Shown here piece after piece: positions 7,833 to 18,096 of a stretch of 64,000 bases of DNA (within the stretch, counting starts at the first letter, position 1; every line of letters begins with the position of its first letter). Origin of the DNA: DATBLE01 sp963764565 (GTDB lineage: Bacteria > Actinomycetota > Thermoleophilia > Gaiellales > Gaiellaceae). The notes under the pieces are model-generated. The model searched no databases. It was given only the letters and a program-made list of their open reading frames with translations, and was not told the DNA's origin. The stretch covers positions 262,757 through 326,756 of the forward strand of contig CAVXTD010000023.1 in the NCBI GenBank assembly GCA_963764565.1, given 5' to 3'. Both the position numbers and the translations under genes were made by a program.

Positions 7833-9512
7833 ATGGCTCGCGTGACGCTTGTCCGTCCGGCCTATTCGGCACAGATCTACGGTGCCGTCTACGAGAACGA
7901 CAAGGAGACGCGGCGCGAGATCCGGCCGCCGCTGGGCCTGATGAGCCTGGCCGGCTATCTCGAGCCCGCGGGACACGAGGTCCGGATCATCGACGGCGAG
8001 CCGGAGCTGCTGTCCGCCGAGGAGACGGCGCGCCGCGCTCTGGCTACGAAGCCGCAATTCCTCGGGATCACGTCGACCACTCCCGAATACCCATTCGCCC
8101 ACGAGATCATCACCCGCATCAGACACGCCGATCCGAGCATCGTCACCGTCTTCGGCGGCGCTCACATCACGAACCTCCCCGAGCACACGATCGAGGATCT
8201 CGGAGACGTCGTTGATTGGGGCGTGATCTACGAGGGCGAGAAACCGCTCGAGGCGATCGTGAACGGCCACGGCGAGAAGTACCGGTGGCGCCCGCAGTCG
8301 CACCCGAAGCTGCTGATGGAGCCGCAGCGGCTCACCGGCGAGGAGCTCGACGCCTTCCTGCCGAGCCGAACCGCCCTCGACATGAACCAGTACCGGTTCG
8401 TGGACACATCGATCGGCCTGGCGCAGAACGACGCCCTCGAGGTCGCCCGCGGCTGCCCGTTCGGCTGTGTCTTCTGCACCAGCCGCAAGACGACGATCGC
8501 GGCGCGTGCTCTCGAGGCGGTGATGGAGGAGATCACGACCTCGGCCCGCGACAACGGGACCAAGCTCTTCATGTTCTTCGACGACACGTTCACGATCCAT
8601 CGGGCTCGGGCGATGGAGCTGATGGAGCGCATCCTCCATGCCAAGCGCACGGGAGCGCTGCCCGAGGACGTCCACTTCTACGGTTTCACCCGTGCGAACA
8701 CGCTCGACCGCGAGCTCCTGGTGCTGATGAAAGAGGCAGGCTGCGACAAGCTCTCTCTCGGTGTGGAGACTGGAAACGCGGCTGTCCTCGAGGCGATGCA
8801 GAAGGGAACCAAGCTCGACGACTACCGCAACGCCTACGCCCTACTGGACGAGCTCGGAATCACGAAGCGGGGCTCGTTCATCATCGGCCACCCCTACGAG
8901 ACCGAAGAGACCCTGTGGGACTCGATCAATTTCGCCAAGGAGCTCGACCTGGACGAGATCGGCGTCAACATCATGACGCCGTATCCGGGCCAGGTGACCT
9001 TCCGAGACGCGTACGAGTCCCGCGGAATCTGGTTCAGCGCTCACATCCACTACTCCGACCTGCGCGGGGAAGCCGGGTCGCTGCGCGACGGCTGGAGCGA
9101 CTACATCGCCGTCAACTGGCACGACTACTGGCGCGATCACCTGCGCTGGGGCCGGGCGGTGGTGGAGACGGAGACCCTCTCCCAGGAGGCGCTCGTCTAC
9201 TGGCATGCCCGCTTCCTCCAGGAGGTGTACGGCTCCAAGGCGATGGCGAAGCGTCGCGAGCGCTTCATCGAGATGGGCAACGACGACGAGTACTGGCACC
9301 GTCCGTGGCGCGTGCACTCGCAGCACAACGTCGAGCGCATCGAGCGCGAGCGCGAGGAGGGGCCGTCGACCTTCCCCGAGCCCTTGCACAAGCGCCACGT
9401 CTACGACCCGCTGCCGCTGCGCGACTATCAGAAGAACGAGCTGTTCATGACGGAGAATCGCCGGCGTCGGCTGGAGGCAGACAAGGCGGTGCCCGAGCAC
9501 GTCCTCGCCTGA
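7833..9512 (+). CDS. B12-binding domain radical SAM protein
   Basis: A 559-residue enzyme with an N-terminal cobalamin-binding-like domain (about 1-140; RPPLGLMSLAGYLEPAGHEV, VFGGAHITNLPE). A radical SAM core follows, with its [4Fe-4S] motif in ARGCPFGCVFCTSRKT (CxxxCxxC). The core continues through FFDDTFTIHRARAMELM, CDKLSLGVETGNAAVLEAMQKG and SFIIGHPYETEET. The C-terminal 150 residues are rich in Trp, His and charged residues. An AAGGAGG ribosome-binding site at 7817-7823 fixes the ATG. Members of this architecture perform methylations, ring closures and other radical chemistry. The length resembles anaerobic cyclases of the BchE type, but I cannot assign a substrate. No partner gene is adjacent. 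Confidence 0.88.
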   Translation: MARVTLVRPAYSAQIYGAVYENDKETRREIRPPLGLMSLAGYLEPAGHEVRIIDGEPELLSAEETARRALATKPQFLGITSTTPEYPFAHEIITRIRHADPSIVTVFGGAHITNLPEHTIEDLGDVVDWGVIYEGEKPLEAIVNGHGEKYRWRPQSHPKLLMEPQRLTGEELDAFLPSRTALDMNQYRFVDTSIGLAQNDALEVARGCPFGCVFCTSRKTTIAARALEAVMEEITTSARDNGTKLFMFFDDTFTIHRARAMELMERILHAKRTGALPEDVHFYGFTRANTLDRELLVLMKEAGCDKLSLGVETGNAAVLEAMQKGTKLDDYRNAYALLDELGITKRGSFIIGHPYETEETLWDSINFAKELDLDEIGVNIMTPYPGQVTFRDAYESRGIWFSAHIHYSDLRGEAGSLRDGWSDYIAVNWHDYWRDHLRWGRAVVETETLSQEALVYWHARFLQEVYGSKAMAKRRERFIEMGNDDEYWHRPWRVHSQHNVERIEREREEGPSTFPEPLHKRHVYDPLPLRDYQKNELFMTENRRRRLEADKAVPEHVLA

Positions 9513-9536
9513 ATCGGGTCGCCGAGCCGGCGACCA

Positions 9537-9608
9537 TGCGCCTGGAGGGATTCGAACCCCCGACCCGCGGCTTAGAAGGCCGCCGCTCTTCCACTGAGCT
9601 ACAGGCGC
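9537..9608 (-). tRNA. tRNA-Arg(TCT)
   Basis: Minus-strand cloverleaf: acceptor GCGCCTG/CAGGCGC, D-arm GCTC/GAGC, anticodon stem GCGGC/GCCGC with loop CTTCTAA (anticodon TCT), T-stem GGGGG/CCCTC with loop TTCGAAT (one G-T pair), discriminator A. It sits 24 bases after the radical SAM gene, pointing towards it. The 267 bases after it (9609-9875) hold no gene that I can support. Confidence 0.93.
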
Positions 9609-9875
9609 CGACGGCACAGCGTACCGGCGAGACCCACATGCCTTGAGACATCACGGGAGCCGGCGAGACAGGACGGGCAGTGAGGGTAAACGACGAGTTC
9701 TTCCTCCCGGCGCTGCCGCTGCCTTCCTGGCACTCGTCGGAGTGGTGAACGGTCGGCCACGCCGCCGGTCTGGCGGTCGAGGTGCGCAAGGCGGCCGGCC
9801 CACGCGCGTTGCGGCGCCCGTCGGGACCGGGCGGACGGTTGTCTGCGTGGGTGCGGGCTAGACTGTCCGTACCGC

Positions 9876-9949
9876 GGTGGCCGTAGCTCAATTGGTAGAG
9901 CCCCGGGTTGTGGTCCCGGTGGTTGCGGGTTCAAGTCCCGTCGGTCACC
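9876..9949 (+). tRNA. tRNA-His(GTG)
   Basis: Acceptor GTGGCCG/CGGTCAC, with the extra G-1 at 9876 opposite C73 that is diagnostic for tRNA-His. Anticodon stem CCGGG/CCCGG with loop TTGTGGT (anticodon GTG), T-stem GCGGG/CCCGT with loop TTCAAGT. TAGACT at 9859-9864 is a plausible -10 box. Confidence 0.95.
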
Positions 9950-9965
9950 TCCGTTCACGGCGAGG

Positions 9966-9996
9966 CAGTGTCTGACACCGGAGGTGTCAGACACTG
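9966..9996. repeat. REP-like palindrome, GTGTCTGACAC family, copy 1
   Basis: A perfect 14-bp inverted repeat, CAGTGTCTGACACC, with loop GGA and its complement, between tRNA-His and tRNA-Arg. The inner 29 bases recur exactly at 26678-26706. It could act as the tRNA-His terminator hairpin, but the exact second copy in another context points to a dispersed REP element. Confidence 0.85.
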
Positions 9997-10041
9997 GGTT
10001 CGTCCCGAGACGGCGGCGTGCCCGGCATACTGATTCAGCCT

Positions 10042-10113
10042 GGCCCCGTAGCTCAGTGGATAGAGCGGCAGCCTTCGAAGCTGCGTGCGGTGGTTCGACT
10101 CCACCCGGGGCCG
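10042..10113 (+). tRNA. tRNA-Arg(TCG)
   Basis: Acceptor GGCCCCG/CGGGGCC, D-arm GCTC/GAGC, anticodon stem GCAGC/GCTGC with loop CTTCGAA (anticodon TCG), T-stem GGTGG/CCACC with loop TTCGACT, discriminator G. Complete and regular. Confidence 0.94.
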
Positions 10114-10160
10114 TCGTCGGCAGAGTTGCCTTCCGCGTCGGCGGCTGCGAGAGTCGCGCC

Positions 10161-11093
10161 ATGAGGTCCGGCTCGTCCTTGCTGCCGTGCTCGGGCTGAT
10201 GCTTCTGCCGGCGGCGGCTCCGTGACCATCAGCGGCACCTTCACATCGACGAAGAAGACTCCGTCCTCGGGGGAGCTGCCATGTCAGTTCGACGCGTTCT
10301 ACGTCTGGGGCTGCTTCTTCACGAGGCCGGCCCATCCTGGAACGGTGTTCGTCGGCTACGAGGCGAACAGCTTCTCGCCGCAGCAGCTCGAGCGCGCCTT
10401 CGACCCTCAGGGCTCCAAGCCGCCGGCCTACCGCTCCGACCACCGCTACACCTTCCAGCTCAAGTGCTACGGCAACTCCAGCGGCTGCGGCCGGTTGCGG
10501 TTCTACGGCGGGTTCGACAAGTCGTCCGACAAGACCTACAAAGGATCGATGAGCGTCGAGATCGGCGGCGACGACCCGCCGTCCTCGGTCCGCGTCGACT
10601 TCTCCGTGATCATCACGGGGAAGCCCAACGTTGCGATCAAGAACGCTGACGCCAACCTGACCGGCTCGCGGCTCGTCGGGAGCGGCCACGTGACGTTCAC
10701 GAAATGGCAGGGCGGACTGCTCGTCGGCTCGGAGTCGAAAGGTTCGATCGTCCACGAGGACATATGCGCGGCGGCAAGCGAGTCCGCCTCGAGCTCGGTG
10801 TGATCACCGGTCAAAGGGGCAAGGCGCTCGGGACGACCTACGCACCAGCCACCGGCCGGCTTGCACTGCTGCTCAAGGTGAAGTCGTCCACCGATCCCGA
10901 CTGCCCCGAGAGCGGCCTGATTACGCCGACGATCGTCGGCCTGACGCTGATTCCCGGTGCCGGCGTCGTCGACCAGGCCGTCCTCGTCGGCTTCCCGGCC
11001 ACGAGTGTCACCGAGGGCTGCAAGGGGCACGCGCACGCGTGGAAGAACGGCTCCGGCGGCGTGACCGTGCGCGTCAAGCTGACGCTCAGCTGA
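10161..11093 (+). pseudogene. Secreted protein gene with three apparent -1 frameshifts
   Basis: Read piecewise, this is one secreted protein of about 310 residues of no recognised family. ATG at 10161, then (after one missing base near 10166) a signal peptide reading VRLVLAAVLGLMLLPAAAP. After a second missing base near 10221 comes the body starting VTISGTFTSTKK (open to 10803). After a third near 10760 the tail runs from RGGKRVRLELGVITG to VKLTLS (stop 11093). Restoring one base at each point joins all parts into one frame. The body has four cysteines in pairs (CQFDAFYVWGC; KCYGNSSGC). Alternatives are two separate genes, 10222-10803 and about 10764-11093, or true decay. Confidence 0.55.
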
Positions 11094-11095
11094 GG

Positions 11096-11692
11096 TTAGT
11101 TCTCGTCCTGCTTGAGGGCGAGATCGACGCCCGCGGCCGAGCCGAGCATCATCAGCCGCAGCTCGGGCGAGACCTGGCCGCTGACCTCGAGCACGTAGTT
11201 GTCCGCGGTCGTGAATCCTTCCTTCAGCAGGCCGGCCCACTTCTTCGTGATCCGCCCGACCTCGGCGCCGGTCGCGTCCTCGATCCTGAAGTCCCACGCC
11301 CGCCAGTTCTCGGCGTTGATCGCACCGAGTGATTCGCCGGAGGCGCCGTCGAGCGCGAAGCGCTTCTTCCCGAAGACGTTCTTCTGCACGATCGTTCCGA
11401 CCGGGCTCCCGTCGCCGGTGGTGATCTCGACGCGCGACTTCATCACCTTCCGCGGCCGGAGCAGCTCGACCACCTTCGCCCCGTCCTTGTCGTACACGGA
11501 CAACCGGTGGGTCATGAACTGGTCGAGGTTGGAGACGAGCCGCGCAGCCTTCTTGAGCGTCGACTGGCCCTCCTCTCGGATGTAGCCGATGTCGTTGCCC
11601 TCCTCGTCGCGGATCCGGTACTCGTCGGTGAGCTCGATCAGCTTCGCCTTCTGGTTGATCACGAGCACGTTGCGAGTGAGGAGGTCGGACAC
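11096..11692 (-). CDS. LURP-one/scramblase-related (LOR) family protein
   Basis: A 198-residue protein of the tubby-like LOR/phospholipid-scramblase fold. It begins VSDLLTRNVLVINQKAKLIELTDEY and continues with paired beta-hairpin units such as IRDEEGNDIGYIREEG, SRVEITTGDGSPVGTIVQK and FRIEDATGAEVGRITKKWAG. The biochemical function is unknown in bacteria; membrane association is possible. GTG 11692 is preferred over a longer in-frame extension, which would run through the tRNA-Leu gene on the opposite strand. It is convergent with the frameshifted secreted-protein gene. Confidence 0.82.
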   Translation of the reverse strand: MSDLLTRNVLVINQKAKLIELTDEYRIRDEEGNDIGYIREEGQSTLKKAARLVSNLDQFMTHRLSVYDKDGAKVVELLRPRKVMKSRVEITTGDGSPVGTIVQKNVFGKKRFALDGASGESLGAINAENWRAWDFRIEDATGAEVGRITKKWAGLLKEGFTTADNYVLEVSGQVSPELRLMMLGSAAGVDLALKQDEN

Positions 11693-11739
11693 GATCCGAG
11701 CGTAGCACGGTGGATACGGCCTATCCTTGGCGTCATCGC

Positions 11740-11825
11740 GCGGGCGTGGCGAAACTGGGAGACGCGCCAGGTTTAGGTCCTGGTGGGGCGTAAGTCCCTT
11801 GGGGGTTCGAGTCCCTCCGCCCGCA
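11740..11825 (+). tRNA. tRNA-Leu(TAG)
   Basis: Class II tRNA: acceptor GCGGGCG/CGCCCGC, anticodon stem CCAGG/CCTGG with loop TTTAGGT (anticodon TAG), long variable arm TGGGGCGTAAGTCCCTT that folds as a hairpin, T-stem GGGGG/CCCTC, discriminator A. Confidence 0.95.
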
Positions 11826-11939
11826 TTCGTCGCCCGGCCCTCCATCAGCGTGGGTGAGCCGCTCCCTGGACGATGTCGCTCGTCGCGCTACGCCGGACAC
11901 TGCGACGGCAGCCCATTCCCCCGTGGCTACGATGGCCCG

Positions 11940-13290
11940 GTGCAGGCCCGCGTCGAAGAGCTCCCAGAGAACAGGGTCCGGCTGACCGTCGACGTGCCCG
12001 GCCACGACGTCCAGCACGCCGTCGACCACGCTGCGTCCGATCTCTCCACCAGCGTCAAGATCCCCGGCTTCCGCAAGGGGAAGGTGCCGATGCAGGTGCT
12101 GATCTCCCGCGTCGGCAAGGATCGGCTGTACACGGAGGCGGTCGAGAGCCACATCGAAGGCTGGTACCGAAACGCCCTCGTGGGAACCCGCATCCGTCCC
12201 GTCGCCCGGCCGCACTACGAGTACGAGCTGCCCGAGACGCCGGACACGAGCTTCAGCTTCACCGCCACCGTCGACGTCCAGCCGAAGGTCGACGTGGCTG
12301 AGTGGAAGGGACTCCAGGTGCCGGCCGCCTCCGCTGAGGTTCCCCCCGAGCTCGTCGACGAGCAGGTCGAGGCACTCCGCTTCGCCGTCGCCGAGCTGGC
12401 TCCGGTCGGTGGGCGACCGGCTCGGGAGGGCGACACTGCTGTCGTCGACTTCGTCCCCGAGGACGGAGATGCGCAACGCGACTATGTCGTCGAGCTCGGC
12501 GCCGGGCGGGTGGTCGAGGAGCTCGAGGACGCGCTCCTCGGGATGGCGCCTGGGGAGACGAAGGAGGTCGAGTACGAACTCGGCGACGAGGAGCAGACCG
12601 CGAAGGTCGAGGTTGCGCTCAAGGAGTTGAAGGAGAAGATCCTGCCTCCGCTCGACGACGAGCTGGCGCGCGCCGCGAGCGAGTTCGACACGCTGGCCGA
12701 CCTGCGCGCCGACATCGAGGGGCGCCTGCGCGAGCAGATCGAGGAGGAGGTCGAGAACGAGTTTCGGGCGGCGGCCGCGGACGCGCTCGTCGGGGCGTCG
12801 AAGATCGAGCCGTCCGGCCCGCTCGTCGAGTCGCGGACCCGCCAGCTGCTGACGGGTCTCGTGGAGTCCCTGGAGCGCCGCGGGATCTCGCCCGAGACCT
12901 ACCTCGCCGTCTCGAACCAGACCCCGCAGCAGCTCGAAGAGCGCCTGAGCGCCGAAGCTGCGCGCTCGGTCGCCCGCGAGCTCGCGCTCGAAGCGGTCGC
13001 CGACAAGGCAGGCATCGAGGTCTCGGACGACGAGCTGCGCGCGTTTGTGCGCGAGCACGCCGACGCCGAGGGGGACGAGGTCGAGGAGGTCGTCGAGCGC
13101 GTCTTCTCGAGCGGCCGCCACGAGCTGCTGCGCGAGGACCTCCGCATGCGCAAGGCGCTCGACCGTGTCGTCGCCGAGGTCGAAGCGGATCCCGGTCGAC
13201 CTCGCCCGTGCGCGCGAAAAGCTGTGGACGCCCGAAAAAGGAGCGGCTCCCTCCGACACGAAACTCTGGACCCCCGGAAGCAAGGAGTAA
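11940..13290 (+). CDS. tig: Trigger factor, apparent +1 frameshift near the C-terminus
   Basis: Ribosome-bound chaperone of about 450 residues with peptidyl-prolyl isomerase activity. In order: the ribosome-binding domain with GFRKGKVP (signature FRKGKxP), the FKBP-like PPIase domain (REGDTAVVDF) and the helical substrate-binding C-terminal domain. A TACGAT box at 11928-11933 only six bases before the GTG suggests a leaderless transcript. After VVAEV, near 13182, the frame must shift by +1 to read IPVDLARAREKLWTPEKG and stop at TAA 13288. Without the shift the frame runs straight into clpP. The expected C-terminus is in the shifted frame, so a one-base insertion is likely. Confidence 0.92.
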
Positions 13291-13292
13291 GC

Positions 13293-13878
13293 ATGAGCCC
13301 GTTGATCCCGATGGTGATCGAGCAGACGTCGCGCGGCGAGCGCGCGTTCGACATCTACTCGCGCCTCCTGAACGAACGCATCATCTTCCTCGGCACGCCG
13401 ATCGACGACCAGATCGCCAACCTGATCGTCGCCCAGTTGCTGCACCTCGAGTCCGAGGATCCCGACAAGGACATCTCGATCTACATCAACTCGCCGGGCG
13501 GCTCGGTCTACTGCGGGCTCGCGATCTACGACACGATGCAGTTCATCAAGCCCGACGTCCAGACGATCTGCGTCGGGATGGCGATGAGCATGGGGGCGCT
13601 TCTTCTTGCCGGCGGCACGAAGGGAAAGCGAATGGCGCTGCCGAATGCCAAGATCCTGATCCATCAGGTCTCGGGCGGTTTCCAGGGGCAGGCGACCGAC
13701 ATCGAGATCCATGCCCGAGAGATGATCGCCCTGAAGCGGAAGATGGAGGAGATCATGGCCAAGCACACCGACCAGCCGCTCGAGAAGGTCTCCAAGGACA
13801 TGGAGCGCGACTACTTCATGATCGTCCGAGGAGGGGAAGGAGTACGGGATCATCGACCAGGTGATCGAGCACCGCTGA
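13293..13878 (+). CDS. clpP: ATP-dependent Clp protease proteolytic subunit, frameshift near end
   Basis: Serine protease ring partner of ClpX. The catalytic triad is visible: Ser99 (CVGMAMSMGA), His124 (ILIHQVSGG) and Asp173 (MERDYFM). Start at ATG 13293, two bases after the tig stop. At about 13821 the frame has to move by one base to give SSEEGKEYGIIDQVIEHR and TGA at 13876-13878, the normal ClpP ending. Uncorrected, the frame reads on into clpX. About 194 residues, the usual length. Only one clpP is present here, unlike the clpP1-clpP2 pairs of many actinobacteria. Confidence 0.92.
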
Positions 13879-13922
13879 GTCGAGGACTAGGCGCCGAGGG
13901 GAAATCGAGGTACAACGAGGAC

Positions 13923-15206
<1,284 letters not shown>

Positions 15207-15303
15207 GCGACGCCGCCCTCTAACCTCTCGTCCGCGTCGTCGTCGCAGTCTCCGCCGGCCGCGCGCCGGTCCGGGCGGCGGCCGTGGACGACGCGATCGT
15301 CGC

Positions 15304-15332
15304 TTGACAGCGCGTGTCTTCGGTCGTAGTTT
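15304..15332 (+). promoter_or_regulatory. Sigma-A-type promoter of the importer operon
   Basis: Consensus -35 TTGACA (15304-15309), 17-base spacer and -10 TAGTTT (15327-15332), 45 bases before the substrate-binding protein start. This is one of the best housekeeping-type promoters in the window. Confidence 0.65.
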
Positions 15333-15377
15333 CCCAGATCTGAATCACCTGTCAGTTCTCTCCAGGAGGGACTCACC

Positions 15378-16595
15378 ATGAAGCACTGGCGCTCGTGGTC
15401 GCGGCTCGCGGCCACACTGGCCGTCATCGCCGCCGTCGCCCTGACAGCGGTCGTCGCGGTCTTCACCGGCACCGCGCTGGCACGTCCGGCGGCGGCCAGC
15501 CCGTACAAGGTTGGAATCATCTACTGCCGCACCGGGCCGCTGGCCGAGTACGGCGCGGAGTTCATCGAGGGCCTCCGGTACGGGCTCAAGTACGCGACCA
15601 ACGGGACCAACACCGTCAACGGCCACCCGATCCAGCTCACCCTCAAGGATGAGACCGCCAACCCCGCAACCGCCGTCTCCGAAGCCAAAGACCTGATCGG
15701 TCAGGACTACAAGATCATCGGCGGGAGCTGCTCGTCGGCAGTCGCCGTCCAGATCGCGCCGCTCGCGGCGCAGAACCAGGTTCTGTTCCTGTCCGGCGCG
15801 GCTGCGGCCGATGTGATCACCGGCCCCAACAGGTACACGTTCCGGGCCGGCCGGCAGACCTACCAGGACGTGCTCGCCGCGAACTCCTTCCTCGGCAAGT
15901 CGGTCGGAAAGAAGATCGTGGTCTTCGCGCAGGACTACGTCTTCGGCCAGGGCAACGCCGCCGCGGTGAAAGCCGTTCTCGGCGGTCGTGGCCACAGCGT
16001 GTCGTCGATCCTCGTCCCTCTGTCGGCGACCGACTTCACCCCGTTCGCCCAGCAGGCAGCCGCGGCCAAGCCCGACCTGCTGTTCGTCGCCTGGGCGGGC
16101 GACACCTCCGCCGCGATGTGGCGGGCGCTACAGCAGCAAAACGTGTTCAAGACCACCGACGTCACCACGGGCCTCGCTCAGCGCAGCAGCTGGCAGTCGT
16201 TCGGTGACGCGACCGGCGACATCAAGTTCCTGTCGCACTACGTCTGGAACGCGCCGCACAACAAGGTGAACGACTGGCTGGTCAAGCAGATGAGGAACCG
16301 CGGCCAGGTGCCCGACCTCTTCACTCCCGACGGGTTCGTCGAGGGCCAGATGATCGTCCGGGCACTGCAGAAGGGTGGTGCGAACCAGGACGTCGACGCG
16401 ATGATCAGCGGCCTGGAGGGCTGGCAGTTCCTCGCACCGAAGGGGATCCAGCGGATTCGCCCCCAGGACCATGCGATGATCCAGTCGATGTTCCAGGTGC
16501 AGCTGGTCAAGCAGTCGAACGGCAAGTACCTGCCGAAGGTCCTGAAGACGATCTCACCGGGGAACGTCCAGCCTCCGATTACACCGTTCAAGTAG
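15378..16595 (+). CDS. HAAT-family ABC importer, substrate-binding protein (LivJ-like)
   Basis: A 405-residue periplasmic-binding protein type I. It has a Sec signal (RLAATLAVIAAVALTAVVAVF, ending near ALARPAAAS) and then the family start YKVGIIYCRTGPLAEYGAEFIEG. The region GGSCSSAVAVQIAPLAAQNQVLF forms part of the ligand cleft. It would capture a branched-chain amino acid, amide or, as often for paralogs next to CoA ligases, an organic or aromatic acid. First gene of the operon, with its own promoter and a GGAGG ribosome-binding site. Confidence 0.88.
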   Translation: MKHWRSWSRLAATLAVIAAVALTAVVAVFTGTALARPAAASPYKVGIIYCRTGPLAEYGAEFIEGLRYGLKYATNGTNTVNGHPIQLTLKDETANPATAVSEAKDLIGQDYKIIGGSCSSAVAVQIAPLAAQNQVLFLSGAAAADVITGPNRYTFRAGRQTYQDVLAANSFLGKSVGKKIVVFAQDYVFGQGNAAAVKAVLGGRGHSVSSILVPLSATDFTPFAQQAAAAKPDLLFVAWAGDTSAAMWRALQQQNVFKTTDVTTGLAQRSSWQSFGDATGDIKFLSHYVWNAPHNKVNDWLVKQMRNRGQVPDLFTPDGFVEGQMIVRALQKGGANQDVDAMISGLEGWQFLAPKGIQRIRPQDHAMIQSMFQVQLVKQSNGKYLPKVLKTISPGNVQPPITPFK

Positions 16596-16629
16596 GCCGG
16601 GGCACGAGGAACGGCCCGGCTCGTCCACC

Positions 16630-17388
16630 GTGACGACTGAACCGATCCTCGCCACCCGGGATCTCAGGCTCGACATCGGCGGCGCCTCGATCGTCGCCGA
16701 TGTCGGCCTGGAGGTTCGCGATGGCGAGTTTCTCGGGATCATCGGCCCCAACGGGGCCGGCAAGACGTCGCTCCTCAACTTGCTATCGGGGCTCATCCGC
16801 GTGAGCGCCGGCCGGGTCGAGTTGTGCGGCAAGGACATCACCCGCGCGACGCCGTCTGCCCGCACGCGGGCCGGGTTGGGGCGGACGTTCCAGCTCTCGA
16901 GCGTCTTCGGACGTCTGACGGCGTTCGAGAACGTGCGGCTGGCGGGCGACGCGGCAGTCGGCGGCACGATGCGCATCTGGCGGCGCGCGTCCGGCGTGCG
17001 GGAGGCGGTCGAGCGCGCGCACCGAGCGCTCGAGGCGGTCGGACTCGGGGACCGCGAGCGGGTCCCGGCCGCGCTCCTCGCCGGGGGCGAGAAGCGGAAG
17101 CTGGAGGTGGCGATGCTGCTCGCTTCCGATCCCGCGGTCGTTCTCCTCGACGAGCCGATGGCCGGCGTCAGCGCCGAGGACGTTCCGGGGCTGGTGGAGG
17201 TGATCCGCTCGCTCAACCGCGATCGGAAGAAGACCGTGCTCATGGTCGAGCACCACATCGAGGTCGTCATCGGACTCGCCGACCGCGTCGCGGTAATGCA
17301 CCACGGGCGGCTGCTCGCCTGCGACACGCCGCAGAACGTGATGCGCAACGTGACTGTCCAGGAGGCGTACGTGGGAGAGCCGCTGTGA
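16630..17388 (+). CDS. HAAT-family ABC importer ATPase (LivG-like)
   Basis: A 252-residue ATPase with Walker A GPNGAGKT, a variant signature segment LLAGGEKRKLEVAMLLASDP (AGGE in place of SGGQ) and Walker B VVLLDEPMAGVS. The segment FQLSSVFGRLTAFENVRLA is typical of LivG subunits. It couples ATP hydrolysis to import through the LivH/LivM pair. Its stop is directly followed by the GTG of the LivF-like gene. Confidence 0.88.
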   Translation: MTTEPILATRDLRLDIGGASIVADVGLEVRDGEFLGIIGPNGAGKTSLLNLLSGLIRVSAGRVELCGKDITRATPSARTRAGLGRTFQLSSVFGRLTAFENVRLAGDAAVGGTMRIWRRASGVREAVERAHRALEAVGLGDRERVPAALLAGGEKRKLEVAMLLASDPAVVLLDEPMAGVSAEDVPGLVEVIRSLNRDRKKTVLMVEHHIEVVIGLADRVAVMHHGRLLACDTPQNVMRNVTVQEAYVGEPL

Positions 17389-18096
17389 GTGCCGAGGTCG
17401 AGGATGGCGCTCGAGCTACGCGATGTGCACGTCGACCTCGGGGGCGCGCACGTGCTCCAGGGCATGTCGTTCGATGTGCCCGAGGGCGGTATCACGGCGC
17501 TACTCGGCCGCAACGGCGTCGGCAAGACGACCACACTGCGAGCGGTGCTCGGCCTGGTGGCCCGCCGCGGTTCGGTGCGCCTCGCCGGCGAGTCGATCGA
17601 GGGCGAGGCGACCTACCGGATCGTCCAGCGTGGCGTCGGCTACGTGCCGGAGGACCGCGACGTCTTCGCCGGACTGACGGTCGAGGAGAACCTCCGGCTC
17701 GCGGTGCGGAACGGCGCGGCGCGGTACGATCTCGTCTACGACCTCTTCCCGGAGTTGAAGGAGCGCGGGCGGCAGCGGGCCGGTACGCTGTCCGGAGGGC
17801 AGCAGCAGATGGTTGCCATCGCCCGGGCACTGCTCAACCCGAGCCGGCTGCTCCTGATCGACGAGCCGACGAAGGGGCTCGCCCCCGCGCTCGTCTCGCA
17901 CGTCTCGGAGGTGCTCGGCCGGATCGCCGAGAGCGAGACGGCGCTGCTGGTCGAACAGAACCTCGGCGTCGTCCGCAAGCTCGCGCGCTCGATCGTGGTG
18001 GTCAACCAGGGGCGTGTCGTGCACACCGGCACCGTCTCCGACCTCGACGACGAGGCCTTCGTCCACCGGCACCTCGGAGTGGGACACGCAGGATGA
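17389..18096 (+). CDS. HAAT-family ABC importer ATPase (LivF-like)
   Basis: A 235-residue second ATPase: Walker A GRNGVGKT, signature LSGGQQQMVAIARALL, Walker B LLLIDEPTKGLAP, and the LivF-type segment GVGYVPEDRDVFAGLTVEENL. Start either GTG 17389, immediately after the LivG stop, or ATG 17404; the second gives the more usual N-terminus. Its stop overlaps the livH start (ATGA). Confidence 0.88.
   Translation: MPRSRMALELRDVHVDLGGAHVLQGMSFDVPEGGITALLGRNGVGKTTTLRAVLGLVARRGSVRLAGESIEGEATYRIVQRGVGYVPEDRDVFAGLTVEENLRLAVRNGAARYDLVYDLFPELKERGRQRAGTLSGGQQQMVAIARALLNPSRLLLIDEPTKGLAPALVSHVSEVLGRIAESETALLVEQNLGVVRKLARSIVVVNQGRVVHTGTVSDLDDEAFVHRHLGVGHAG

Noticed and set aside
9643..9861. A 72-codon frame between tRNA-Arg and tRNA-His
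   Set aside because: Arg/Gly-rich shadow composition, no ribosome site, and no protein-like pattern.
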